Shown piece by piece: positions 30,008 through 42,000 of a stretch of 64,000 bases of DNA. Under the pieces are notes generated by a model. The model had not been told where the DNA came from and did no database searches. It saw nothing but the letters and a program-made list of their open reading frames with translations. The position numbers and the translations under genes are program-made. The DNA comes from Gonium pectorale (taxonomy: Eukaryota > Chlorophyta > Chlorophyceae > Chlamydomonadales > Volvocaceae), in assembly GCA_001584585.1 (NCBI GenBank), contig LSYV01000056.1:151474-215473 (forward strand), in the 5' to 3' direction. Each line of letters begins with the position of its first letter. Position 1 is the stretch's first letter.

Positions 30008-33000
30008 CTACTTGTCCTCGTCATCGTCCACTTCGAACGTGTACCTGAGGCGCCGGACCTGCACGGGCAGGCACGGCGCGAGGCACCGGGCACCTGCAGC
30101 AAGCACCGGGCCCACCAGCCGCCTCCGCATCCACGGCCACGCAGTGTCCTTCAGCGATGGCCACGCGCCCAGGACCACCAAGCCGACATACGCGACCAGC
30201 AAACAGATGTTGATTGCCAGGATAATGCCGCCCACGGCCGCCTGTATGAATGGTGGTAATGGTGGTGGCACGAGGACGGGTGATAGATGGAAGGACGGCA
30301 GGCAGGGTGGCGGCAGGCAGGGCGGGAATGAAAGGGGGTAGGTGCTAAAATTCCGATCACCTCACGCACTGGCGAGAGGGCAGGCGAGCTCGCACGTGTG
30401 CCACCGCTCATTTCTCCATATCTCGGGCTTCCTCACGTACTTTCCTCACGTACTTTTCGATTGGTCACAGTTCTATTGCGGGAAGATCGTGAGTTGCAAG
30501 GTTCAGTCAGGCGCGCGCCTCAGGACGACGTTCTCTGCTCGATGGCCATCCGCGACTGAAGCGCGGACGGAGCGAGCGCATCGAACCCACCTGCGACGAC
30601 CTCGACAGCGGCTCGTCATCCAGCGCGAAGTAAAGCCCAAGCGTAAGCGTCAGGCTGAGGGTGCCCAGCGACATAAATTCGAGAAGCATGAGTGACATCC
30701 GCATGGGCCGGCAGCTCATGTTGACGAGGGCTGCAACAAGCGGGGGCGGCCAGGCAGCAGGCAGGCAGTTAAGAGCGAGCGCTCAGTGCGTGCGCGCAGC
30801 CCAGTTGTAATGTATGTAACAGGGCAGTCAAGGACTGCGCAGCAACAAGGTCATGACTTGAAGTGCATGGCGACGGAAGCTGAACATGTGCACGATGCAG
30901 CAGCCGCCGGGCGTTGTCCAAGTCAGCGACAGCAAGCCAGGCTAACGTGTTTGCGAAAGGTAGGGACGGCAATAGACCACATAAAGGACCACAATCTTGC
31001 TTGGAGTCATGCCATACCTACAATAATGCAGCCAATCACAGCCCCATCTATCATCCTTCATCCATCTGGCGCGACCCCCCCTCCGCCTAACGGCAGATAG
31101 ATAGATAGAGCAGCACAGGATGGACATGTATGCATGACACGATGCGATGATCGCCGCCGTCAGCGAGCAGCAACCAACTAGCATGATAACACGGAGAACC
31201 AGGCACAAGCGGCGCCATGCGTGGCAGCACGCACAGTTGCGGCATGTGCGGTATTGATGATTGTGTTTGGCAAGCACTCACCGATTACGATAAAAACGGC
31301 TAGCAGCATGAGGGCTTGTTGCGTGGTGGTGAGGGAGCGCCCAAACACCTCTACCGCCACCAGTGCCAGGGTCTCCAGCTGCAGCACGCTTTCCCACCAG
31401 AAGTACTTTTCCCTGGGTGCGTGGGGACAGCCCGGGCGAGAGACCAGCGCGTGGATGGCCGGCGGGGCCATATAATAAGAAGGCAGACGAGCAAAAGCAT
31501 AGCAGCTGGGTTAGTTGGGCCACCCGCCCACCATATATGAGATAGTCGCCATGCGGCGCAACCCGTGAGGGGCCGAACTACCGCCCAGACCAGTAGTGGC
31601 ACCTACCTGTAACGAGCGTACAGAAATCCGTACGCCTGACGGGTCCTGAAATCCTTCAGGCTATTACGATTCCTCCACACGACCACAAATGACGCCAGCG
31701 GCGGCAGGAGGCAGAACGCAAGCACCGAAACGATCCCGATGGGCACGTAGGCGCTTCGGTGCTTTCCGCTGTAGCACTCCTGTTGCATATCTCGGACCCA
31801 GTAGCCGTGCCTCCAGGTGGCCTGCGCGCACGCACGCACAGACCCTCTTCAGCTGCTTGCAGCGGGCGTGGCCATCCAACACATCGCAAGCAGGCAACTC
31901 CCAGGTATGTAGGTTTTCCGTGTTTGGTTTGGACGAGGGATCGCCGCGACGCGGGACGCTACATCAAACATACATGTGGCAAGTAAGGAAGACGAAGCAC
32001 GCAACCCGGGCAAGCGGACACGTAAGGCAGTGCAATGGGCTCCCGCCCGCCCAGAGGGTGGGTGTATGTGTGGACGATGCGCTGACCTGCTGCCCTGCAG
32101 CAAACGCGCCGTCGCCGTCGTCTATCCGGTAGCAGGTGAAGACCGACAGCGCCGCCTGGGAGAGCCCCGGGTACAGCACAAAGGACGCCACCATGAGCAC
32201 CAGCCCCATCTGCTGCCGGGCGTCCAGGTGGGCGTCCACGCGGGTCAGCAGCGAGGAGGGGCGGGACACCAGCCCGGACAGCCACCCCAACACCAGCCTG
32301 TCGACGCCGCAAGACGCCGGCCCCGCCGTGGAGCCGCTGTGCTGGCGGGCCAGCGACGACCCGATTCGCCAGCCGCCAGCCTCCTTGCCGTGGGGCGAAA
32401 CCTGACTGTCAGCCCGGATTGCCACCTCGGCGCCGGCAGCAGCTGCTGCTGACGTGGCTTCGACCGCCACCGGGAAGCCAGCGGCGCAGCCGGGGTGGCC
32501 CTCCACGGACAGCGCGCGCGAGCTGGGCGCGGCGCTCATCCCGCCGTATCCGCCGTATCCGCCGTTTCGGGAGCGGACCGAGCCGTCGGCCTGCTGCTGG
32601 ATGCTGGTCACGATGGCGAGGGTGGGCAGCCTATCGCCCGTCACGTCGCCCCCCTCATCGTCCCCCGCATCGTATACGTCGTTCACGTGGATCTGGGCCA
32701 CCAGGGAGCTGGGAGCCACGAGGTGGGTGCCCGTGATGGTGGTCTGCTGGACCAGCGCCATAGCCGACGGCGGCGCTGACGACGCCGGCGGCCTGCCGAG
32801 ACGTGTCCCCGCAGCACCGGTCATTGAACCCAACGCCGACGCCCCGGTAAGTGAGTCCCCTGCCGAGGCTGCACGGCCGGCCACAGCGACGGCGTGCGGC
32901 TGTCGCACTCCGCTGCCGCTGGAGAGGGCGGCGGTGGTAAGGGACGGCGGCGACGACTGCAACTGTGCACCGGCGGTCGCCTGCTGCCGCGGAGTCAAGG

Positions 33001-36000
33001 CTCGGGGCGCGGCAGCGGGGAAGAAGCGCACCCTGCGGCAGCACGCACGCGGCGCGTTGGAGCAGACAGTTACATATGCAAAAGGTGCGTGCTTTCCGAT
33101 GCAACAGGTTGGTCATCAGGGACATGATCACACATGCATGCATGAAATACGCGGATACCAGGCTGTACGCGTGTGCACGTCTTGCACTGCAAGAGAGCTG
33201 CTGAAGTGCACCACACCACACCTCGGCTGCCGCAGCCTGCCGCCGGCCGTGCACCACCATTACTGGAGCGCGCCAGTCATCCCGCACAGCAGCGTATGTA
33301 CGTACCTCGCCCAACACACCAACAGGCAGAAGAGCGTCACGGCGCAGGGCGTGAGCAGCCCCGCCAGAAGCTGGATTTCTGCCTGGCCGGCGCTGTCCCG
33401 CTGGGGCAGGAGACAGGAGGGGCTGTACAGCACATAGTTCTCTGCGCCAGTGATGGTGTTGAGCACCGCTTGGTACTTTTGTATGCTGTGCGGGTATTCC
33501 AGGTTGAGGCGAACGATGATGATGAAGTACTGGATGTGGGTAACGATGGCCTGGCACAAGGTTGGAATTATATAGTATTAATAGGTAACATGCACGTGTG
33601 TGCATAAAATTCACACATGGGCAGGTGTGTTTGCATGGCGTTGCGAGCGTCCGCGCGCGGCCGCGATCACCGCACTGCCGGCAACGCTGTCTGGAGGTCA
33701 GCCCAGCCCAGCCCAGCTAATCTCAGCTACCTATATCCAGCCCAGCACTCCAGCGTTAAGTACATGGAGGGTCACTTAGATGGGTCGGGCTTATGGGCTG
33801 CCGGCCAGGCTGGTTTGCCGCTTATGGAACTGTTTTGAGCATACCGTTACGCATACATAACACATGGGCGGCAAGGCCATGCCAGGTATGTAGGAGGCCG
33901 ATAGAGCACCCCTTTGGAACCAAAAACAACCGAAGCGACGACATCTCTTGACTCGGCACAGGGCTGGCAGCAGGCAACGATCAGAGACATGCAACCTGCA
34001 TGCATGCACAGACCTTGACGACTTCACCGGGTTCAACACTCTTGCTCGCTGGTTGGCCATCGTCTGACGGCGGCCCTGCGTCCGCCATGTCGTGCAGGTT
34101 GGCGAGGGCGGTGTAGAGCACAAGCAGCGCGCTGCCGAAGAACGCCACGAGGCCCAGGACGGCCGTCTGAGCGACGCCGGCGCACGGAGCGCACTTCATG
34201 TCCTGCAGAGCGGCGGTGGTGGACAGAGGCTGAAAGCGTCCTGTCGCTTTGGACATGCCAAGGTATAATATACAAAGAATGCACAACATATCCTTTCTTA
34301 ACATGTAGTATACGCGTCCCCTTAACGTTATAAGCGCAGATAGACGAACTCGCTCAGGGCCTAGGTACGCACCGAGCAGGTGTGGTACCCGGGCTGGCAG
34401 GCTGCGCACAGGTGGCCCGTGTAGCCGGGGGCGCACTGCGACTGCATGTAGGACGACGGGCTGGCGTGCGGCAGGCCCCACAGCAGGCAGCCCGCCTCCG
34501 CCGCCGCCTTCGCAGACTCTGCCACGCCCCAGGCGGCGCTCCCGTTATCCGCAGAAGCGGCTGCCACGGCGACGGCCAGCCGCAGTGCCTCGAAAGCGGC
34601 TGTCGCGTCCCTGCCCGGCACATCACCGGTGTACCAGTCTCGCTGACAACGCCCGAGCAGCTGCGACCTGGGGTCCCGCAGAACCGAGCCCAGCTCCGCA
34701 TCGACATCACCACCACCGCTGCCACTCACGGCGTCGGCACTCCTCATCCGGGCTGCCAGCAGCTCTTGCCGCCGGGACCAGTACCCCGTGTTGCCATCGC
34801 CGCCGCATGCGGCTGGGCGCAGACACGGGTGGAAGGCCGTGGAGTTGGGCGCCGAGTGCCAGTACCCTGGCCGGGGCACGAGAACGGCACCGCCCGGGCA
34901 GAGCGCATGGTCGGGGCAGGGGGCGCAGGCCGCGTCGCCGTGCGCCAGCAGCTGCGCGGTCGCCTCCCACATGACGTCGCTGTAGTTGGCCACGTCCAGG
35001 CTGGCGTCCGTCAGCCTCGGTCGCGCGTCCTCCCATAGGTTGAACTGGCCCTGCCTGCAGGCTGCGCAGCCGGTCCAGGAGGGCGCGGCCTGCTCCTGGG
35101 CAGTGTCCAGGTCAAGCCGCTCGCCGAGGCGGCAGGGCTGCAGCGACACCCGCACCAGCAGAGGAGCCACCTGCGATGGGCGGACGCAGCGCAACGCGGG
35201 CGGGAGCACGCTTGCCAGGTAGGGTGACCGACTTGGGTATACGTGGTTGTTGATCAGGCCTCCCGGGATGAACGGCGCACAAGGAACGAGCTCACATTGT
35301 ATGTAAGTAGATAGTCGTTACTATACGTGGCTACAGCCAGCGTCATTATCAGATGCGTGCCGCAGCTACAGCTCGCGCAGGAGGGCAAGCCGCGCGCTCA
35401 CCTTCCCGTCGATGGCCACCCTGGCTGTTACTGGCGAGACGCTGAAACTGAGCAGGTACTGCCCCGGCCAGCCGCGCGGCACCACGTCCACCCAGCTGGC
35501 CCGGCCGCGCACCACGGGCTGCAGCAAGCTGCGCCCCGAGACGGGCCCCGGGTCCAAGTTGGCCAGCGAGGAGTTGAGCCAGGGCCGACTGCCGTTTAAG
35601 GACGAGGCGGGGGAGGTGAGGTTGCCGACGCCCCCGCTGCCGGGGCTGGGGCCCAGCGGCAGCAGTTTCATCGCCACCACCACGACTCCCATGTCTGCAG
35701 GGACGGCGAAAGGGCGCAGGGCGCAGGGTGGCAGAGGCAAGCAAGGCAGGCCGCTGAAAATCGGGACTCGCTGGTCAATCTGGTGGACCACACAAGCAAC
35801 GCTTTACCCAAGTATCTCCAACGACCAGGCGAGCGCGTACTACACAGCTTGAAAGGCAGGCCGCTGCGTGCCGCGCACGCCGCGCCCGCCTGCAGTCGCA
35901 CCTGCCACGACGGCCTGGTCGAAGGCGTTCACCAGCTGCACGGCGGCGCTCCAGGGGCTCCCGGGCAGCAGCGACAGCGACTCGCCGCCCCACAGCTCGC

Positions 36001-39000
36001 CGCCTGGTCCCACCAGCCGCATGCGCACGGGCGGCAGCTGCAGACCCGGGTAGAACTTCAGCACCGCCCCGCTGCTGCTGCCGTCGCCACCGCTGCCGGG
36101 CTGGGCTGGGCCGCCGCTGCCAGGGGTAGAGGGCAGCGATGGCACGGGTGGCGGCACGAGCGTCGGATCGGCGGCACAGTCGTAGAGTCCCGCTTGGAGG
36201 GCCCTGTAGCGGGCCTCTGAGGCCGCGTACGCGGTGGGGCCCGTGAGCGCCGAGCCACCGGCGCCCTCCGCGCCACCCGTTACGAAGACCTTGAATGCCT
36301 CCTCGATGGCGGCCTCCGCGTCCGGCTGACTGATGGCCGGTGTGGTGGTGGGAGGGGCCTCAGGCCACATAGTGAGGCGCACGCGGGCATAGGTGTCGGC
36401 GGGGCAGGACGCCTGCAGCGCCGTCGCCGTGACGTCCAGCAGCCAGATCTGGAGCCTCTGCGGAGCGAGGCCAGTGCCGTGCGATGAGCGGCACAATTGT
36501 GGGGAGAGGATGAGCATCTCATACATGCACAGACGGCAATCTGGTCCCTGGAAAGCGCGCGTGCGTGTACACCTACACCATCGCAAACGCAGCAGTGATG
36601 CACAACAGCATGGTTGGGAACGTGTTACAAAGGACGAAGGACTGTCAGGCATGTCACAAGAGAGCAGCCCACCACCTCACGTTGGCTTCCAACGCGCTGC
36701 GACGGTGGTGCCCTGCTGCAGCAGGCGCCGGCGAGGGCGACGACGCCGGGGAGGAGGTGACCGACGCCGGGGGCAGCAACGTCTGGCTGAGCACCAGCGC
36801 CCAGCAGCGCTGTGCCACGGCCTCGCCGAGCAGCGCCCAGGTGCGGGCCCAGCGCTGCAGGCTGCCGTTGGGAGGACCCTGCTCACGGCAGCGGCGGCGA
36901 GGGGCGCACACGACCCCCGGCTTGTAAACATGAGGTCATCATGAGGTGACGTGCACCTACAAGCAAGCGTGTGCCATCAGCGCCGCTACGACGTCTGTGC
37001 CACGCATGTATCGGTAATGGCCAGCAAGCAGCTGTGTGCCAAAGGCTATCCACAGCATGCATCTGCGCCAATTAGTACGTCACAGCAGCATCCAGCTTGG
37101 TGGGATGCGCGGACGGCTGAAGCGACACGATGGGCCACCGGGGCTCACCTGGTAGGCCACCGCGGCCAAGCCCGAAGCGCCTGGAGCGTTAGGGCACTCC
37201 TGGGTCGAGGCGATTGCGTTGCCCAGCCGCGCCCGGTTGCCCGGGCCGAATGCGCTCAGGCTGAGCGCCACCGCCAGCCAGCCCTCCACATATAGCCCGC
37301 CGCCGCGCGAGTAGAATGCCGATTCCGCACACGACTGCTGCGCGCCGCCCGAGCAGGCGTGGTCCACAGTCTCTACACCACTGGAGCAAGTCAGGTCAAC
37401 AGCCGCAGCGCCTTCGGCGCTGTTATTGGAGAGCAGCACGCCGTTCAGGATGGCCCTGCCGCCGGTGCCGCCTACAGCCTCGGGCCCGGCCGTGCTGCTG
37501 TTCAGCCCTGCCGCCGCCGCCCCGCTGCCGCTCTGCGCTGCCGGGCTGCCCAGGTGCAGCCCGCCGCCCGACACGCCCGCGGAGCAGTCCAACACGTTGA
37601 CCCGCTCCGCCAGCACGTACTCGCAGCCCGACGCGAACAAGCCGCCGCCAAAGGTGCCGGCGGAGCCGTTGGCGATGCTGCAGCCCGCGAGCGTGAGGAA
37701 CACGCAGCCTTGCGCCGCCACCGAGCCGCCCCCGCCGCCGCTGCGGTCCGCCGCGAAACGGACCGCGTCCACGTTGGCGCCGCTGCCGGGCGCTACGTAC
37801 AGCGAGCCGCCGTCAGTCCCTGCACTATTGTTGGAAGACGCGCCGCCGCTCCAGACAAGTCCGGCTGAGCCATCTCGGCAGCCCGTACCCGTACCCGTAC
37901 TGGTACTGGGTGCTACCGAGGCCCCAGCCGCGGCGGGGCCGGTGAACTGCTGCACCGCAATGGCCCCGCCCGCCCCACCCGCGGCGTTCCCCTCAAACGT
38001 CGTCTCCGAGCCGATCGCGACCCGCGCGCCGCACCGGGCCTGCACACTGACAGCGCCGCCGTCGCCGCTGGCGGCGTTGCTGCTGATGCTGCAGCCCGCA
38101 AGCTCCAGCGTCGCGTCCGCGTTGACGTCGGCCACCAGCGCACCGCCGTAGGCCGCCCGGTTCCCCGCAAAGCTGCTGGCCGCGACGCTGCCGTTCGCCC
38201 CAGGGCCCATCAGCACGTAGAACCCACCGGCACCGGCCCCCGGGGCGGTGTTGACGAGCACCATAGCGCCCACGACGCGGATGGTGGCGCCCTGCCCGTC
38301 AGCGGCCAAGAAGGCGGCACCGCCGTGCTGCCGGCGCGCAGAGTTGTTGAGGAAGCTGCAGTTCGTGAGGGCCACGCGGCCGTTGGCCTGCGCATCCAGG
38401 TAGGCCCCTCCGCCCAGCTCAGTGTCCGCCGAGTTGCCGGTGAAGGAGCAGTTGGCCAGGTCCGTGAACCACACGTGGCTGCTGCCGGCGGAGATGACGT
38501 CATCAATGACATCGTGGCTGTTGTCGGGTTGGTCGGCAGTAGGAGCTGTGTTCCCATCGGGTTGGTCGGCAGTAGGAGTTGTGTTCCCATCGGGTTGGTT
38601 CGGCGCGCCATCACCTTGAGCGCTTGGTGGCGAAGGCGGTGAGGGCTGCTGAGGGGCACTGGGTGGAGGCACATTGACGAGTTCCTGAAGGATATGCCTG
38701 CGGCTAACGGCAGCTCCCAACTTCCCGTAGGATGCTCCCTGTTGCATAGACCCAACGCGATCACGCAAAACAGCTCTTGCGCCGCTGGCGCCCAGCCCGC
38801 CGCTGAACCCCGCCATGCCCATTGCTGCTGCTGCGGCGGCCGCCTGTACGCTGCCGCCGCCGACGCTGTACAACAGATGCCGCTGCGCGGCAGCTGGCGG
38901 CCCCTGCGGCGGGCTGCTACCCGCCACGCCACCGCCGTCACTGCTGCCACCTGTCCACAGGAAGTGCGCCCCCGGCAGCCCGCCGTCGCGCATCGCCCGG

Positions 39001-42000
39001 TTGCGGCCGCTGTGGACGGCCGCCAGCGCGCCGCCGCACAGGCCGGCGGCGTTGGACGTAAAGGAGCTCGACTCGATCCTGGCCAGGCACGACGACAGGC
39101 TGACGGCGCCGCCGTGGCCCCCAGTGCAGCCGTTCTCCTCGAACCGCGAGTCCCGGATGAGGACGGCGCACTCGCGGTGGAGCGCCTCCGCTTCCCCGCC
39201 GGCAACGACGCCGGCGCTGGCGGCGGTGTTGGGCGGCGGCAGCACGTTGTTCACAGAGATGGCCCCGCCCAGGCTGGGCGTGTTGCGCAGCGCGTGGGTG
39301 GCCGGGGCGCCAGCCGTGTTGCGCAGTAAGACCGAACCCCGCACCAACAGCTGCATCTCCATGCGCGTCACGCCCTGGCCGAGGCCCAGGCTTTGCTGCA
39401 GCGCGATGGCGCCGCCCGCGCTGCCGACGCCCGTCGCGCGGTTGCGCGTGAGGTTGCAGCCGCTGACGGCCAGCAGGCCGCGACCAGGCTCGCCGTTGCA
39501 GCAGCGCGAGTGGAGCAGCAGGCTGATCGCGCCGCCGTCCCTCCCGGCCGTGTTGTTGGTCAGGGACGACGAGTCGAGCGTCATGTTGGTGGCGGGGCTG
39601 CCGCCGGCATCGTGCATCAGGCAGCTCAGGCAGCCGGTGCTCGCCGAGGTGCCGTCGGCAAAATCATCGGGGTCCTGCAGTTAGGGTCCCGACCGAGTTG
39701 CCCCACCAGTTGGACCGTCGGATCCAAGTCCGTGCAGAAGGCCACCAGGCAGAACCGAGGAAGCTGCAAATCTACCCAACCAAGCAGTGGCGTTACGTTG
39801 CATCGCACATACATGTTACCTCGCTCCACGAGACCGCCCGCCGGGCCGCCAAACCCTCACCGTGGTTATGGACAGCGCGCCGCCGCTTCCCTGGGGGGCG
39901 GCGTTGTCGCTCATCGCAAAGCCCGCCAGCAGCAGGGACGGGGGGAAGCGGTTCAGTCCCAGGCAGCCGCCGTCACCCCACACGGCCACGTTGCCCACGC
40001 ACCATCCGCCGCTGGCTGACAGCGCGAAGAAGCCGCTGAGGAACAGCGCCCCGCCCGCGGCCGCTGCGTTCCACTCGAAGCGGCTGCCCTCGGCGATGCT
40101 GAGCGAGCCCGCCAGCGCCGCGTAGGGCTGCCAGGACAGCCGGCGCGGGTCGGTGTGGCCCGACTGGAGGAAGACCGCGCCGCCCCTGCCGCCGGACGCC
40201 GTGTTGCGCACAAAGCTGCTGCCGGCCCGGACGCTCAGCCGGACGAGCGTGACCCCGTCCATCAGCAGCCGTCCGTTGACGGCCACGTGCAGCGCCCCGC
40301 CGTGCTTGTCGGCGGTGTTGTCTGCGAAGTGGGCGTCGGCGACGCTCCCGGTGATGTTCCCGGCGGCCGACGTGAGCAGCACGGCGCCGCCGCTGCCGTA
40401 CCCCGCAGCCACGTTGCCGACAAAGGCCGTGCCGTTGGCAACGATGAAGCTCCCGACGCTGCCGTCGGCAGCGATGTGCACGGCGCCGCCCCCGACCGCC
40501 TCCGAGAAGGCGCGCTCGGTGCCGACGATGTTGGCGGCGAAGGTGCTGTTGCCGATGGCGCGGAACTGCCCCAGGGGCCCTGCCACCCCGACCGCAAGCG
40601 CCCCGCCCGCCAGACCCGCTCGGTTGCCACGCGCCGTGATGCCGCTGGCGACCACGGCGCCGATGCGGACCGAATCGCGCACGAACACGGCGCCGCCGCG
40701 GCCGTCGGCCAGGTTCGTGGTGAAGGTGCTGTTCTGCAGCTGCAGGCTGGCGAGGTTCTGGCTCACCAGGTACAGCGCCCCGCCGTGCCCTTCGCCGGCC
40801 GCCTCAATTACACTGACATTGGCAGCGCCGGCGGCGCCATACGTGTAAACGTAGTAGTAGCCCCGCGCGTGGTTGCCGACGAACTCGCTGTCCAGCAGGC
40901 GCACCGAGGAGGCGCCCGTGGCGGCCAGGAAGCCGCCCGAAACCGCCGCGTTGAGCCAGGCTGTGGTGCCCTCCTCGACCAGTACCCGCCCCACGCTGCT
41001 CACAAACACCCCGCCGCCCAGCTGCGCGGCCACGTTCTGCACGAAGCTCGCGGCGCGCAGGGTGATGCTGGTGGCGGAGCCCAGCCGCAGCGCGCCGCCA
41101 CTGCCATCGCCAGCGGCGCTGCCTCCTCCTCCGCCGGCGGCAGCGGCAACGGGCGTAACGCTCACGGCGGCTTCGTTGCCCTGGAATGCGCTCTGCTCCA
41201 CCACCAACGCGCTGACCGTCTCCACGTACACCGCACCGCCGCCGCCCCTACTGCTGCTGCTGCTGCTGCTGCCCCCTCCATCCCCTCCGTTCCCAGCACC
41301 ATCACCTCCACCCCCGCCTCCAGCTCCGCCGGCTCTGTTGTCCCGGAAGCTGCTGTTTCCGTGGAACCCCAGGTAGCCCAGGAGGCCAGAGCCCATGTGA
41401 AGCGCGCCCCCGGAGCCCGCTGCCACGTTGCCGCTGAGGACCGCCCCGCCGCTGACGTTCACCGCCGACACCGTCCGGCCGCCCACTGCCAGCAGCACCG
41501 CGCCGCCATCGCCGGCGGCGGCGCGGTTGTCCGACAGGCTGCTGCCGCCGTACACGAACAGCCCCGGCGCCAAGTCTCCAGCCTGCAGGGACACGCACAC
41601 CGCACCGCCACCCGCGCCGCCGGCTGCGTTGTGGTCGAGGGCGCTGCCGTCCGCGATTGCGACCTCGCCCAGATCCCCCTGGCCAACCCGCAGCGACAGC
41701 GCGCCGCCGCAGCCGCTCGCCGCGTTGGCGCTCAGGGTCGACCCGGCCACCCAGGCGGAGGCTACCTTGCCCTCGGCCACGCGCACGTAGACGGCCCCTC
41801 CGTCCCCGGCCAGCGCCCGGTTACCGCTCATGATGCTGCCCGTCAGGCTGAGGCCTAATGTCGCCTGAGGGCAGCGCAACGGGCGGTAGGAAGGCAGGGG
41901 CATGTTCAGCAGCAACATGAGCGCAAGGCGGTGCCTCTGATTTGTCGTGTCTAATGCCCCTGCCGCTGCCCGCCGGCCACCCACCTGCGACAGCTCCACC

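Noticed and set aside
38525..38600. CRISPR-like repeat array
   Set aside because: The repeats are contiguous without spacers, coding, and in a eukaryotic gene. No CRISPR arrays were seen anywhere in the window.
40155..41858. 567-residue plus-strand open frame
   Set aside because: It is antisense to the long third exon of the minus-strand giant gene. GC-rich third positions keep the opposite frame open. It has no domain and is rich in Ala/Arg/His, as such shadows are.
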